Of a DNA stretch of 64,000 bases, positions 33,764-42,292 are shown one piece after another. A model generated the notes under the pieces. It saw only the letters and a list, made by a program, of their open reading frames with translations, was not told where the DNA came from and searched no databases. The stretch is taken from assembly GCA_965216205.1 (NCBI GenBank), contig OZ244139.1, forward strand, positions 1,612,001 through 1,676,000, given 5' to 3'. The translations under genes were made by a program, and so were the position numbers. The first letter of the stretch is position 1; each line of letters opens with the position of its first letter. Source of the DNA: CADEDH01 sp965216205. Lineage in GTDB: Bacteria; Actinomycetota; Acidimicrobiia; Acidimicrobiales; SZUA-35.

Positions 33764-34566
33764 GCATGACCGAGCCGCTGCCCGACCACCCCGAGGTGCT
33801 CTACGACGTCAGCGATTCGATCGCCACCGTCACCCTCCACCGGCCGGAGGTCCGCAACGCGATCAACGCCAGCATGCGGAGGGGGGTGCGGGCCGCGATC
33901 GCCAGGGCCGAGGAGGACGACGACGTGGCCGTGACGGTGCTCACCGGAACCGACCCTGCGTTCTGCGCCGGCCTCGACCTGCGAGAGCTCGGGAGCAGGC
34001 CGGCCGAGCTCGTGGAGGATCCGTCGGTGGGCAGCACGGGGAGCACGCGCCCGTTCCCGCAGCGGACCAAGCCGCTCATAGGTGCGGTCAACGGCCCGGC
34101 GATAACCGGGGGCTTCGAGTACGCGCTCAACTGCGACTTCCTGATCGCCTCCGAGCGGGCGGTCTTCGCCGACACCCACGCCCGGGTCGGTGTGATGCCC
34201 GGCTGGGGCTTGTCGGTGCTGCTGGCCGAGGCGGTCGGGTTCCGACGGGCCCGCGAGATCTCGTTGAGCGGCAACTTCGTCACCGCCGACGAGGCGTTGA
34301 CGTGGGGTCTCGTCAACCGGGTCGTCGCCCACGACGAGCTCCTACCGACCGTGCGCCGGATCGCCGCCGACATCGCCGGCAACGACCCGACCGGCGTCGC
34401 CCGGATGCTCGCCACCTACCGCGAGCAGGAGGACACGGCCCTGGCCGACGGCTGGCGGATCGAGGGTGACGGATCACGCGCCTTCCGGGCCGATGTCGCC
34501 TTCGCCCCGGAGGAGGTCGAGCGCCGCCGTCAGGCCATCATCGACCGCGGCCGCACCCAGCTCTGA
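33760..34566 (+). CDS. Enoyl-CoA hydratase/isomerase family protein
   Basis: 268-residue crotonase-fold protein: TVTLHRPEVRNAINASMRRG, LTGTDPAFCAGLDLRELGSR, VNGPAITGGFEYALNCDFLI and HARVGVMPGWGLSVLLAEAV. The segment GVMPGWG lacks the usual Glu seen in hydratases (GLIPGxGG-type), leaving the exact reaction open. Starts with GTG 33760 overlapping the previous stop; ATG 33766 is an alternative. Third and last gene of the crotonase operon, followed by an inverted repeat. Confidence 0.87.
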   Translation: MSMTEPLPDHPEVLYDVSDSIATVTLHRPEVRNAINASMRRGVRAAIARAEEDDDVAVTVLTGTDPAFCAGLDLRELGSRPAELVEDPSVGSTGSTRPFPQRTKPLIGAVNGPAITGGFEYALNCDFLIASERAVFADTHARVGVMPGWGLSVLLAEAVGFRRAREISLSGNFVTADEALTWGLVNRVVAHDELLPTVRRIAADIAGNDPTGVARMLATYREQEDTALADGWRIEGDGSRAFRADVAFAPEEVERRRQAIIDRGRTQL

Positions 34567-34589
34567 CCCGGCCGGGTCACTGGGTAGAC

Positions 34590-34671
34590 CGCACACCGGT
34601 GCCAGACACATCGTGCGGCGGTCAGCGGCGCAGGATCGACATCCGCACGAAGTGTCTGGCACCGGCGTGCG
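34590..34671. repeat. Inverted repeat of a 29-bp GTGTCTGGCACCGG element
   Basis: Arms 34590-34618 and 34643-34671 (CCGCACGAAGTGTCTGGCAC ...) are reverse complements over 29 bases with about three mismatches and a 24-base centre. A single copy of the same 29-bp element stands at 43205-43233. The position between convergent genes fits a REP-like element or terminator. Confidence 0.85.
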
Positions 34672-34684
34672 CCGTGTGCGGGGG

Positions 34685-37015
34685 TCATTGGGTGTGCTCG
34701 GCGGCGGTGAACTCGAGGGCGGCCTCGTCGTCGGGGGAGAGGGCGGGGGTGGTGGCGATCTCGACCCGGGCGATGCGGCCGGCGAAGGGGAACGGCGCCT
34801 CGTAGGCATCGCTGACGCCGGTGGGGTTGGCGCCGATGTCGAACCCGATGGACGAGATCATCATCGGCACCATCGGGATCACGCCCTCGCCGATCGCCAT
34901 CTCCTCGTTCCCGTCGAGCAGTGCGAGCCTCGCTCGCGCCGGGCCTCGTTTCACCCGGTCCTGGCGAACGACGACCTTCAATGCCCCCGACGGCAGCGGG
35001 CTGCTGCTCCGGATGACCGTGTGGGTCCTGAAGGCGTTGTGGTCGTACACGAGGTGACCGCCGTCGTCGACGTAGAGCACCAGCCCGTTGTTGCCGGTGC
35101 CCACCGCGATGAGCACGCCGCTGCAGTCGGCCGATGGGCGGTCGATGTCGGCGGTGAGCTGCCAGCTCCGCGAGCCGAACTGGGGGGCCGCGTCGGCCGG
35201 AATCCGCGGGGTCGGTGGGTAGTAGACGTACCTGTCGCGGTCCCGTGGGGTCCCCGGCGTGCGATGACCGCCGAACAGCGAGGCCATCCGCGGTTGGATC
35301 GGCAGCACGCCGTAGCGGCCGGCCTCGGCCCAGAAGAGGTCGGTCATCTGCCGCAGCCGCTCCGGCTCGGCCTCGGCCAGGTCATTGCACTCGGAGAAGT
35401 CCTCGTCGAGGTGGTACAGCTCCCACACGTCGTCGTCGATGTGGTTCCCCTCGGCGTGGAAGCTGACGGCCTTCCACCCGTCGGCCCAGATCGCACGGTG
35501 GCCGTTCATCTCGAAGTACTGGCTCGACTTGCGGGTCGGCACCGCCGCGCCGTCGTCGGCGTCGGGGCCGAACGTGTAGGCGAGGCTGGTGCCCTCGATC
35601 GGTTGCTGGGCCACGCCGCCCACCGTTGCCGGTGGGTCGACGCCCAGCACCTCGAAGATCGTCGGCGTCAGGTCGATCACGTGATGGAACTGGCCTCTCG
35701 TCTGACCCTGGACCGACGGGTCGAGCCCGTTCGGCCACGACACGATCAGCGGGTCCCGAACCCCGCCGCCGTGCGTGTTCTGCTTGTACCGCTTGCCGGG
35801 GCTGTTGCCCACCTGCGACCAACCCCAGGGGTAGTTGGTGTTCGACCGCACCGTGCCGATGTCGTCGAGCCTCGCCACCGCCTCGTCGACCGACTGCTCC
35901 AGGCCGTTGAAGTAGAGGAACGAGTCGGTAACGCCGACCTGCAGGCCCTCCTGCGAGGCGCCGTTGTCGCTCAGCGCCATGACGAGCGTGTCGTCGGCCA
36001 CTCCGAGCTCGTCGAGCGCGTCGAGCAGGCGGCCGAGCTGGGCGTCGGTGTGGTCGAGCATCGCGGCGAACGCCTCCTGGAGCCGGCAGGCGAGGCGCTG
36101 CTCGTCGACGGTGAGATCGTCCCAGGGCTTCACCCCCGGGTTGCGGGGCGCCAGCGCCGTGCCGGGTGGGATCACGCCCATCTCTAGCTGGCGCTCGTAG
36201 ACCCGCTGGCGCCACACGTCCCAGCCCTCGTCGAAGTGGCCCCGCCACTTGGCGAGATACTCGTCGGGGGCCTGGTGGGGCGCGTGGGTCGCGCCGAACG
36301 CGAGGTACAGGAAGAACGGTCGCTCGGGGACCAGTGAGTGCTTGGTCCGGATCATCCCGATCGCCTGGTCGACGAGGTCGGCCGACAGGTGATAACCCTC
36401 GTCGGGCGTGGCCGGCTGGCTGACCAGTCGGTTGTCCTCGTAGAGCTCGGGATGGAACTGGTCGGTCTCGCCCTGCATGAAGCCGTAGTAGCGATCGAAC
36501 CCGCGCTGCAGCGGCCAGTCGGTGAAGGGACCTGCGGCCGATGCCTCCCGCATGGGCGCGAGATGCCACTTGCCGACAGCGAACGTGGCGAAGCCCTCCC
36601 CCTGGAGCACCTCGGCCACCGTGCCGGCCGACTTCGCGATGCGACCCCGCATGTTGGGAAACCCCGTGTCGAAGTTCGACAGCGCCCGCATCCCCACCGA
36701 GTGGTGATTCCGGCCCGTCAGCAGACAGGCCCGGGTGGGCGAGCAGAGGGCGGTGGTGTGGAAGTTCGTGTACCGGAGACCCCGAGCGGCGAGCCGGTCG
36801 AAGTTGGGGGTCGGAATCACCGAGCCGAAGCAGCTCAGGTGACCGAAGCCGGTGTCGTCGAGGAGCACGACGACCACGTTCGGTGTTCCCGGTTCGGGGA
36901 GTACCGGCGCTGGCCACCACGGCGTCGACTCCTCGGCCGTGCGGCGGATGACCGGCCCGGTGGGACCGGCGCTCGACGCCGGAGTCGGATCTGGGGTGCG
37001 GGCGTTCGTTGCCAT
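34685..37015 (-). CDS. Sulfatase (arylsulfatase type)
   Basis: 776-residue type I sulfatase. The active-site Cys that is converted to formylglycine lies in LCSPTRACLLTGR (CxPxR) near residue 90, and the first metal site is VVLLDDTGFGHLSCFGS near residue 50. GRNHHSVGM, DHTDAQLGRLLDALDELGV and NGASQEG are further family blocks. No signal peptide is visible: the chain starts with a Pro/Ala/Thr-rich stretch, so it appears cytoplasmic. The C-terminal 150 residues are a beta-rich extension common in large actinobacterial arylsulfatases. It would release sulfate from organic esters, and may work with the neighbouring MFS permease. Confidence 0.92.
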   Translation of the reverse strand: MATNARTPDPTPASSAGPTGPVIRRTAEESTPWWPAPVLPEPGTPNVVVVLLDDTGFGHLSCFGSVIPTPNFDRLAARGLRYTNFHTTALCSPTRACLLTGRNHHSVGMRALSNFDTGFPNMRGRIAKSAGTVAEVLQGEGFATFAVGKWHLAPMREASAAGPFTDWPLQRGFDRYYGFMQGETDQFHPELYEDNRLVSQPATPDEGYHLSADLVDQAIGMIRTKHSLVPERPFFLYLAFGATHAPHQAPDEYLAKWRGHFDEGWDVWRQRVYERQLEMGVIPPGTALAPRNPGVKPWDDLTVDEQRLACRLQEAFAAMLDHTDAQLGRLLDALDELGVADDTLVMALSDNGASQEGLQVGVTDSFLYFNGLEQSVDEAVARLDDIGTVRSNTNYPWGWSQVGNSPGKRYKQNTHGGGVRDPLIVSWPNGLDPSVQGQTRGQFHHVIDLTPTIFEVLGVDPPATVGGVAQQPIEGTSLAYTFGPDADDGAAVPTRKSSQYFEMNGHRAIWADGWKAVSFHAEGNHIDDDVWELYHLDEDFSECNDLAEAEPERLRQMTDLFWAEAGRYGVLPIQPRMASLFGGHRTPGTPRDRDRYVYYPPTPRIPADAAPQFGSRSWQLTADIDRPSADCSGVLIAVGTGNNGLVLYVDDGGHLVYDHNAFRTHTVIRSSSPLPSGALKVVVRQDRVKRGPARARLALLDGNEEMAIGEGVIPMVPMMISSIGFDIGANPTGVSDAYEAPFPFAGRIARVEIATTPALSPDDEAALEFTAAEHTQ

Positions 37016-37059
37016 GGCCTCCTTCTAGCTCCTGTTGCTGGTCGGCCGCCACGACTGTC

Positions 37060-37065
37060 TACGAT
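37060..37065 (+). promoter_or_regulatory. -10 box of leaderless promoter
   Basis: TACGAT followed by seven bases and the GTG start of the MFS gene at 37073. Confidence 0.6.
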
Positions 37066-37072
37066 CGGGCCG

Positions 37073-38305
37073 GTGATCGACCGACAGGTCCGGACGAGCG
37101 CTCCGGTTCTCGGGCCGCTCCTGGTGGTCAACATGGCGCTGCTGACCGTGGCCGGCCCGTCGTTCGGAATCCTGGCGTCGACGCTGATCGACACGTTCGA
37201 CATCACCCGTGGCCAACTCGGCCAGCTCAACGCCGGGTATGCGGTGGTCGGCGCGGCGGTTTCGCCCTTCACCGGTCGGCTCGCCGATCGCATCGGTGGT
37301 CGGAACCTCATGCTCGTCGGCCTCGGCTTCTCGACGCTCGTGTTCGTCCTTCTGGGAGCCGCCAACGGGTTCGTGCTCCTCGCAGTGGCGGCCGCGTTGT
37401 CCGGCGTGCCGAACGGGATGGGGAACCAGGCGACGAACAAGTACATCAGCGGCGAGGTGCCGGTCGAGCGGCGGGGCGTGATCACCGGGATCAAGCAGTC
37501 GGGCGTGATGTTCGGCGTGTTCACCGGTGGGCTCGCCCTCCCCCGTGGGGTGAGCGCGTTCGGTTACTCGACCACGATGTCGGTGGTGGCCTTGCTCGCC
37601 GTGGTCGGCGCGATCGTCGTGGCGATCGTGCTCCCGGCCGACGGGGGCGATCGCTCGTCGACGTTGCGATCATCGGGTCGCTTGCCGTCCGCCATGTACT
37701 GGGTCGCCGGCTATTCGGCCCTGATGGGTGGCGCCATCGGGTGCCAGTCCACGTTCCTGGCCCTCTACGCAGAGGAGGATCTCGGCTTCACCCGAGTCCA
37801 GGCCGGCATGCTGGTCGGCTCGATCGGCCTCGTCGCCGTCGTCGCCAGGATCATTCTCGGCCGGTTGACCCAGACCGTCGACTCCTACGTACCCGTGCTG
37901 ATCACGATGGCCCTCGGTGGCGCGCTCTCCTTCGCGGTGATTCGCCTGGCGTCGAGCCTCGGCCCGTGGCTGATCCTGCTCACGCCCGTCATCGCGGGGT
38001 TCACCACCAGCTCGTGGAACTCGCCGGTGAACCTCGCATCGATGCGGCTCGTCGCACCGGACCAGACCGGACGATCGGCAGGCCTCGTCATGTTCGGCTT
38101 CATGAGCGGCTACGCCATCGCACCACCGACGTTCGGCGCCGCGGTCGACCGGCTCGGCTCCTACGACCTGCCGTGGCTGGCCGGGACCCTGCTGTGCCTC
38201 GGCGCCGCGGCCACCGCATTCGCGTGGAGTCGCCAGGATCGACGACCGGCCCCGATCAGCTCGTCAGCCGATGGCCCATCTCGTCGGCCAGGGCGAGTGT
38301 CATGA
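37073..38305 (+). CDS. MFS transporter
   Basis: 410-residue major facilitator superfamily permease with about twelve membrane helices. The loop 2-3 signature is GRLADRIGGRNLMLVGLGFS, and NGMGNQATNKYISGEVPVER lies before helix 5. It resembles MFS members of the nitrate/oxalate-formate branch of unknown substrate. GTG 37073 is supported by TACGAT seven bases upstream; longer frames overlap the sulfatase on the other strand. Its 3' end overlaps the convergent GMC oxidoreductase gene by 50 bases. Confidence 0.88.
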   Translation: MIDRQVRTSAPVLGPLLVVNMALLTVAGPSFGILASTLIDTFDITRGQLGQLNAGYAVVGAAVSPFTGRLADRIGGRNLMLVGLGFSTLVFVLLGAANGFVLLAVAAALSGVPNGMGNQATNKYISGEVPVERRGVITGIKQSGVMFGVFTGGLALPRGVSAFGYSTTMSVVALLAVVGAIVVAIVLPADGGDRSSTLRSSGRLPSAMYWVAGYSALMGGAIGCQSTFLALYAEEDLGFTRVQAGMLVGSIGLVAVVARIILGRLTQTVDSYVPVLITMALGGALSFAVIRLASSLGPWLILLTPVIAGFTTSSWNSPVNLASMRLVAPDQTGRSAGLVMFGFMSGYAIAPPTFGAAVDRLGSYDLPWLAGTLLCLGAAATAFAWSRQDRRPAPISSSADGPSRRPGRVS

Positions 38306-39791
38306 GGTGGGTGTTGGCTCGCGGCACTTCGGGGAACACCGACGCGTCCACCACCCGCAGCCCGTCGAAGCCGTGGACCCTGCAGTCCTCGTCGACGACC
38401 CGTCCCATGGCGGCGGTGGCGCAGATGTGCTGCGCATCGGAGGCGGTGGCGAGCAGCCACTCGTCGATCGCACGATCGGTGTCGAGCGTGTCGATCGGGG
38501 TCCCGCGGGCGTCGATGGCGACGCCGGCGCTGATCGAGCCGAACGCGGGTTGCCGGGCGAGGTCGAGCATGCGTCGGGTCGCGTCGCGGAGCCGTTCCAG
38601 GTCGCGGCGATCGGCGAGCATGCGCTCGTCGATGATCGGCTGCTCGTGAGGATCGTCGGAGGCGAGGCGGAGCGAGCCTCGTGAGAAGGCCTGGTTGACC
38701 CAGGCCACCAGCAGCCCCCCGGGCGTCGCCCGGGCGGAGTGATTCATGGTCACCATCATCATGTCGTTCTCGCCGGTGCCGTCGGCTCCCGAGGTGTAGC
38801 GGAGGCAGCAGTTGGTGTGGCGGTCGTCGACCGTGTCCGGCCCGCGACCGTCGCGGTAGTCGACGAACAGGATCGCGTTGGCGTGGTCCTGGAGGCCGTC
38901 GCCCACCGGGAGGCCGGTGATCGGTCCGATCCCGGAGCGGAGGAGGATGGCGGGGGAGTGGACGGCGCCGGCCGCGAGCAGCACGTCGCCGCATTCGAGG
39001 TCGTGCCACTCGCCGTCGATCTCCACCCGGATACCGACCGCCTGCGTGCCGTCGACGAGCACCCGGTCGACGAGCGCCTCGCCGATCACCGTGAGGTTGG
39101 GGCGGTCCCGGACCGGGTCGAGCCATGCATCGTTGGCGGTGACCCGCTGGCGGGTGATGGGGTCGGCGTTGATCGCGTATGGCGAAACGCCCGTGCCGGT
39201 CGGCGCATTGTGGTCGGCGCAGGTCGGGTAGCCGAGGCCGGCCGCAGCGTTGGCGAAGGCCCGATCGACCGGGCCCCACGAATCTGCCGGCAGCCGGAAG
39301 ATCGGGAGCGGGCCGTCGTTCCCGTGGTAGTCCTCGTTGCCGAAGTCGACGTCGTGCTCGATCCGGTTCAAGGCCGGGAGGACGTCATCGTGCGACCAGC
39401 CCGGCTGGTTCCACCGATCCCAGTCGTCGGGCACCGGGCGGATGGCGATCATGCCGTTGATCGTGGAGCTGCCGCCCAGTCCCCGTCCCCGCCAGAAGAG
39501 CCGGCGACGTTGCCCCTCGACCCTGGCGGCTCGCAGCGTGGGCCACTGGAACCGGTCGAACTTGGACTGGCCGATGATGCGGGCCGGGTTCAGCGAGCGG
39601 AGCTCGGCGGCGGCGTCCTCCGGGCGCCAGTCCGGGCCGGCCTCGAGGAGTGCTACCTCGGTGTTCGGGTCGGCGCTCAGGTGGGCGGCGAGCACACACC
39701 CGGCCGAGCCGCCACCGACGATGATGTGGTCGAAGCGCCGGCTGGGTGGACCGGTCGGCCGGACGGAGGGGCGTGGCCTGGCGTCGCTCAT
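38256..39791 (-). CDS. GMC-family FAD oxidoreductase
   Basis: 511-residue glucose-methanol-choline oxidoreductase. The ADP-binding fold is FDHIIVGGGSAGCVLAAHLS (about 20-39), with LLEAGPDW closing it. GLGGSSTINGMIAIRPVPDD is GMC signature 1, and GAVHSPAILLRSGIG is signature 2. The C-terminus has ICATAAMGRVVDEDCRVHGF and LRVVDASVFPEVPRANTHLM with the usual active-site His replaced within HICAT and NTHL. The substrate is an alcohol; choline dehydrogenase-like or alkanol oxidases are closest. It overlaps the MFS gene tail to tail. Confidence 0.9.
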   Translation of the reverse strand: MSDARPRPSVRPTGPPSRRFDHIIVGGGSAGCVLAAHLSADPNTEVALLEAGPDWRPEDAAAELRSLNPARIIGQSKFDRFQWPTLRAARVEGQRRRLFWRGRGLGGSSTINGMIAIRPVPDDWDRWNQPGWSHDDVLPALNRIEHDVDFGNEDYHGNDGPLPIFRLPADSWGPVDRAFANAAAGLGYPTCADHNAPTGTGVSPYAINADPITRQRVTANDAWLDPVRDRPNLTVIGEALVDRVLVDGTQAVGIRVEIDGEWHDLECGDVLLAAGAVHSPAILLRSGIGPITGLPVGDGLQDHANAILFVDYRDGRGPDTVDDRHTNCCLRYTSGADGTGENDMMMVTMNHSARATPGGLLVAWVNQAFSRGSLRLASDDPHEQPIIDERMLADRRDLERLRDATRRMLDLARQPAFGSISAGVAIDARGTPIDTLDTDRAIDEWLLATASDAQHICATAAMGRVVDEDCRVHGFDGLRVVDASVFPEVPRANTHLMTLALADEMGHRLTS

Positions 39792-39877
39792 GCCGTTGGT
39801 TCTACCGGCAGCGCCGCACCGGCGACAGCTCGGGACGGCCGTTCACCCGCCGTTCGCCGGGCCGTCGAGGGCCGGGG

Positions 39878-39883
39878 TACCGT
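39878..39883 (+). promoter_or_regulatory. -10 box of leaderless promoter
   Basis: TACCGT followed by six bases and the ATG start at 39890. Confidence 0.55.
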
Positions 39884-39889
39884 CGGGCG

Positions 39890-41173
39890 ATGGCTGCCAG
39901 CCCAGGACAAGCGACGACCGGCGACGCACTCGACGACGGCGCGGCCGTCGAACGAGTGCACGACCTCGTCGGTCCGACCCCTCGGCTGACGGTGGGTCCG
40001 CTGCTCGGGGCGATCGCCGACCAGGCGGTCGCCGCCGATCGAAGCCGGACGATCGACCCGGGTGTGATCGAGGCGTTGAAGGCGAGCGAGGTCGTCCGAC
40101 TGGCGGCCACCGCCGACATCGGGGGTTCGGAGGCGTCGATCCTCGAGATCGGACGCGAGCTGGAGGCGATCGCTGCTGCCTGCACCAGTACGGCGTGGGT
40201 GATGTGGAACCACCTGGCGGTGTTCCATCTGTTCGTCGGCTGTCTCGGTCCCGACTACGCATCGTTGCTGCGGTCGATCACCGACGCAGGTCAGACGGTC
40301 TGCTTCCCGGCGGGGGCGAGCTCCGGCGTTCGCGGCGTGATCGAGGGCGACACCGTGCGGCTCAACGGCAAGGGTGCATTCGGAACGGGTGGACGCTACG
40401 CCGACTGGGCCGGTGTCGCCTTCGTCGTGGTCGACGGCGACGGCCAACGAGTCGAACCGCTCGATCTCCGGTTCACGATCGTGCCCCTCGGATCGCCCAC
40501 CGGCAGTGATTCGGCGCCAGCGGGGATCAAGATCGATCCGACCTGGGACGGCAGCGCGGTCCGAGCGTCGGCGACCGACGACGTCCACTACACCGACGTC
40601 GTCGCCCCGCTGGATCGCTGCGTGCCGTGGTTCGGGGCCAACCGAGCCGAGGCGCTCCGTGAAGTGCCGGTGGTGGCCGACCGGTACCGGGAGGACTGGG
40701 TGGGCCTGTCCGACATCTGGCTGACCTGGATGGCCGTCGGGCTCGTCGGGGAAGCGCTCGCCGAGACCGTGGCGTCGATCGACGGTCGCCGGTCGCTGCT
40801 CGGCAAGCAGATGGTGACCCATCCGACGGTGCAGCTCAACCTCGGCGACGCGGCATCGCTCGTCGCCTCGGCAGCAGCTGTGGCGGAAACGGCCTGCCGC
40901 CAGGTCGACGATCGACTCGCCGCGGGGGTGATCCCCACCGAACCTGACTATCTCCGCCAGATGGCCCAGTCGACGGCGGCCATCGACCAGCTCGACCAGG
41001 CCATGCGCCTCCTCCGCCGGACGCTCGGCGGCAACGGCCTTCGTGAGAGCGCGGCGTTCGATCGCCGAGTCCGCGACTTCGCCGCCATGCCGCTCCACAT
41101 CAACGCCCATCGCGATCGCATCAACCTCCGCCTCGGCCGCCACCTCCTGGCCGAACAACAAGACCCCTTCTGA
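39890..41173 (+). CDS. Acyl-CoA dehydrogenase-like flavin monooxygenase (HsaA/PigC-like)
   Basis: 427-residue protein of the acyl-CoA dehydrogenase fold, in the branch of FMN/FAD-dependent hydroxylases such as HsaA (PF08028 at the C-terminus). Seen: RTIDPGVIEALKASEVVRLA, GREL EAIAAACTSTAWVMWNHL (split helix), TVCFPAGASSGVRGV, and DQAMRLLRRTLGGNGLRESA near the end. It lacks the classic catalytic Glu region of ordinary dehydrogenases, favouring oxygenase activity that would require reduced flavin from another protein. A TACCGT box six bases before ATG 39890 supports this start. Convergent with the DUF2236 gene. Confidence 0.85.
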   Translation: MAASPGQATTGDALDDGAAVERVHDLVGPTPRLTVGPLLGAIADQAVAADRSRTIDPGVIEALKASEVVRLAATADIGGSEASILEIGRELEAIAAACTSTAWVMWNHLAVFHLFVGCLGPDYASLLRSITDAGQTVCFPAGASSGVRGVIEGDTVRLNGKGAFGTGGRYADWAGVAFVVVDGDGQRVEPLDLRFTIVPLGSPTGSDSAPAGIKIDPTWDGSAVRASATDDVHYTDVVAPLDRCVPWFGANRAEALREVPVVADRYREDWVGLSDIWLTWMAVGLVGEALAETVASIDGRRSLLGKQMVTHPTVQLNLGDAASLVASAAAVAETACRQVDDRLAAGVIPTEPDYLRQMAQSTAAIDQLDQAMRLLRRTLGGNGLRESAAFDRRVRDFAAMPLHINAHRDRINLRLGRHLLAEQQDPF

Positions 41174-41203
41174 TCGTCGTCGCCGCGTCGCCGCAGTGTC
41201 GAC

Positions 41204-41220
41204 CTGCGACGCCGTCGCAG
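41204..41220. terminator. Hairpin between convergent genes
   Basis: CTGCGAC-gcc-GTCGCAG is a perfect seven-base-pair stem with a three-base loop in the 70-base gap between stops at 41173 and 41244. It could end transcription from either side; no T-tract. Confidence 0.5.
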
Positions 41221-41243
41221 ACCCCGACTGCGAGGTGCTTCGA

Positions 41244-42200
41244 CTAGTCGCCGCCGCGTGCCCGCTCGTCGACCAGACGCCTCGCGGCCGGCGGCAACGG
41301 CTGTCGGAATCGGCCGGGTGGGACGGGGGCGCCGCAGCGAACGAGTGCCAGATGCCACGATGGTGACGAGCCGAGCGCCCACCGCAGGCCGGTCACCGTG
41401 GCCCGTCCGATCGCCTCGCTTCCGCGCCGCTCGTCGACGCCGAGGATCGATGCAACGGGCGTCGGGATCGTGGCGAGTGCTGCGTGGAGCAGCCGTCGGT
41501 AGCCGAACTTCACCGGTGCCGAGAGCGGTGGGTCGCAGAGAAACTCGACGGCCTCCGCCTGGGCGGCGGTCGGTGCGAGGTCGGGGTGGGACGAGACCCA
41601 CGCAGCGAGTTCGGCTGCCGTCGTCGGCAGAGGGCTGGCGCTCAACAGCGCGCCGATCTCGGCTTGCTCCACAACGAAGGCATCGGCGTCGGCCTCCGGC
41701 AGCGGCTCTGGGCCGTACGTCTGGTAGGCGACCAGGAACGAGTCGGTCAGCACGTTGTGGACCCACGCCGCCATTCCCGGGTGGCCTGCTGAGTAGGCGA
41801 CGCCACGGTCGGACGTTCCTCGAACTGGGCGGTGAGCGCTCCGCACAGCGGCGACGGCGGCTTCGACCTCGGGCCGTGCTCCGTACGTCGTCTCGGTGAC
41901 ATAGACCGCTGTCCGCGAGAGCCGGCCCAGCGGGTCGTCTCGGTAGGTCGAGTGCTGGTCCACGCCGGCGACGACCTCCGGATGGGCGGTCTGCACCAGC
42001 AGTGCCCGGATGCCGCCGACGAACGCCGTCGTGTCGCCGATCACGCGCCACGACACCGAATCGGGGCCGAGCAACCCGGGATCGCCCGGGTGGTCGACTG
42101 TGCGGGCGAGCGGCTGTGGGCCGTGGGAGAACAGCGACGACGTCGCAGCCACGACCCGGTCCTGCAACCCGCCGACGGCGTTGCCCAGCAGGCTGCTCAC
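41244..42200 (-). CDS. DUF2236 (MpaB/rubber-oxygenase-like) protein
   Basis: 318-residue protein of the oxygenase MpaB / Lcp family (DUF2236), haem-dependent oxygenases or related proteins. Seen: LLGPDSVSWRVIGDTTAFVG, GIRALLVQTAHPEVVAGVDQ, HSTYRDDPLGRLSRTAVYVT and GHPGMAAWVHNVLTDSFLVA. GTG 42200 is chosen because it overlaps the stop of an upstream small reading frame as GTGA, a coupling used by many genes here. A longer in-frame ORF (to 43163) would fuse it to the DUF2071 domain, but the intervening codons are rich in A/T-ending and Arg codons and do not look coding. Confidence 0.78.
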   Translation of the reverse strand: MSSLLGNAVGGLQDRVVAATSSLFSHGPQPLARTVDHPGDPGLLGPDSVSWRVIGDTTAFVGGIRALLVQTAHPEVVAGVDQHSTYRDDPLGRLSRTAVYVTETTYGARPEVEAAVAAVRSAHRPVRGTSDRGVAYSAGHPGMAAWVHNVLTDSFLVAYQTYGPEPLPEADADAFVVEQAEIGALLSASPLPTTAAELAAWVSSHPDLAPTAAQAEAVEFLCDPPLSAPVKFGYRRLLHAALATIPTPVASILGVDERRGSEAIGRATVTGLRWALGSSPSWHLALVRCGAPVPPGRFRQPLPPAARRLVDERARGGD

Positions 42201-42292
42201 GGCGACATCGGCGGAGCTTCGAGCCGACGTGTGACGAGCGCCTGGGCGATCATCGATCGGGCGAGCATCAACGGAGCGAGGAGATGGATCAT
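42197..42292 (-). CDS. Possible 31-residue ORF coupled on both sides
   Basis: MIHLLAPLMLARSMIAQALV... is a 31-codon frame starting with ATG 42292 and ending at TGA 42197. It overlaps the end of the preceding frame as ATGA and the DUF2236 start as GTGA. Third positions are G or C in about 21 of 29 sense codons by hand count. It may be a real small gene, or the end of the preceding gene read after a frameshift. No homology is recognised. Confidence 0.35.
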   Translation of the reverse strand: MIHLLAPLMLARSMIAQALVTRRLEAPPMSP

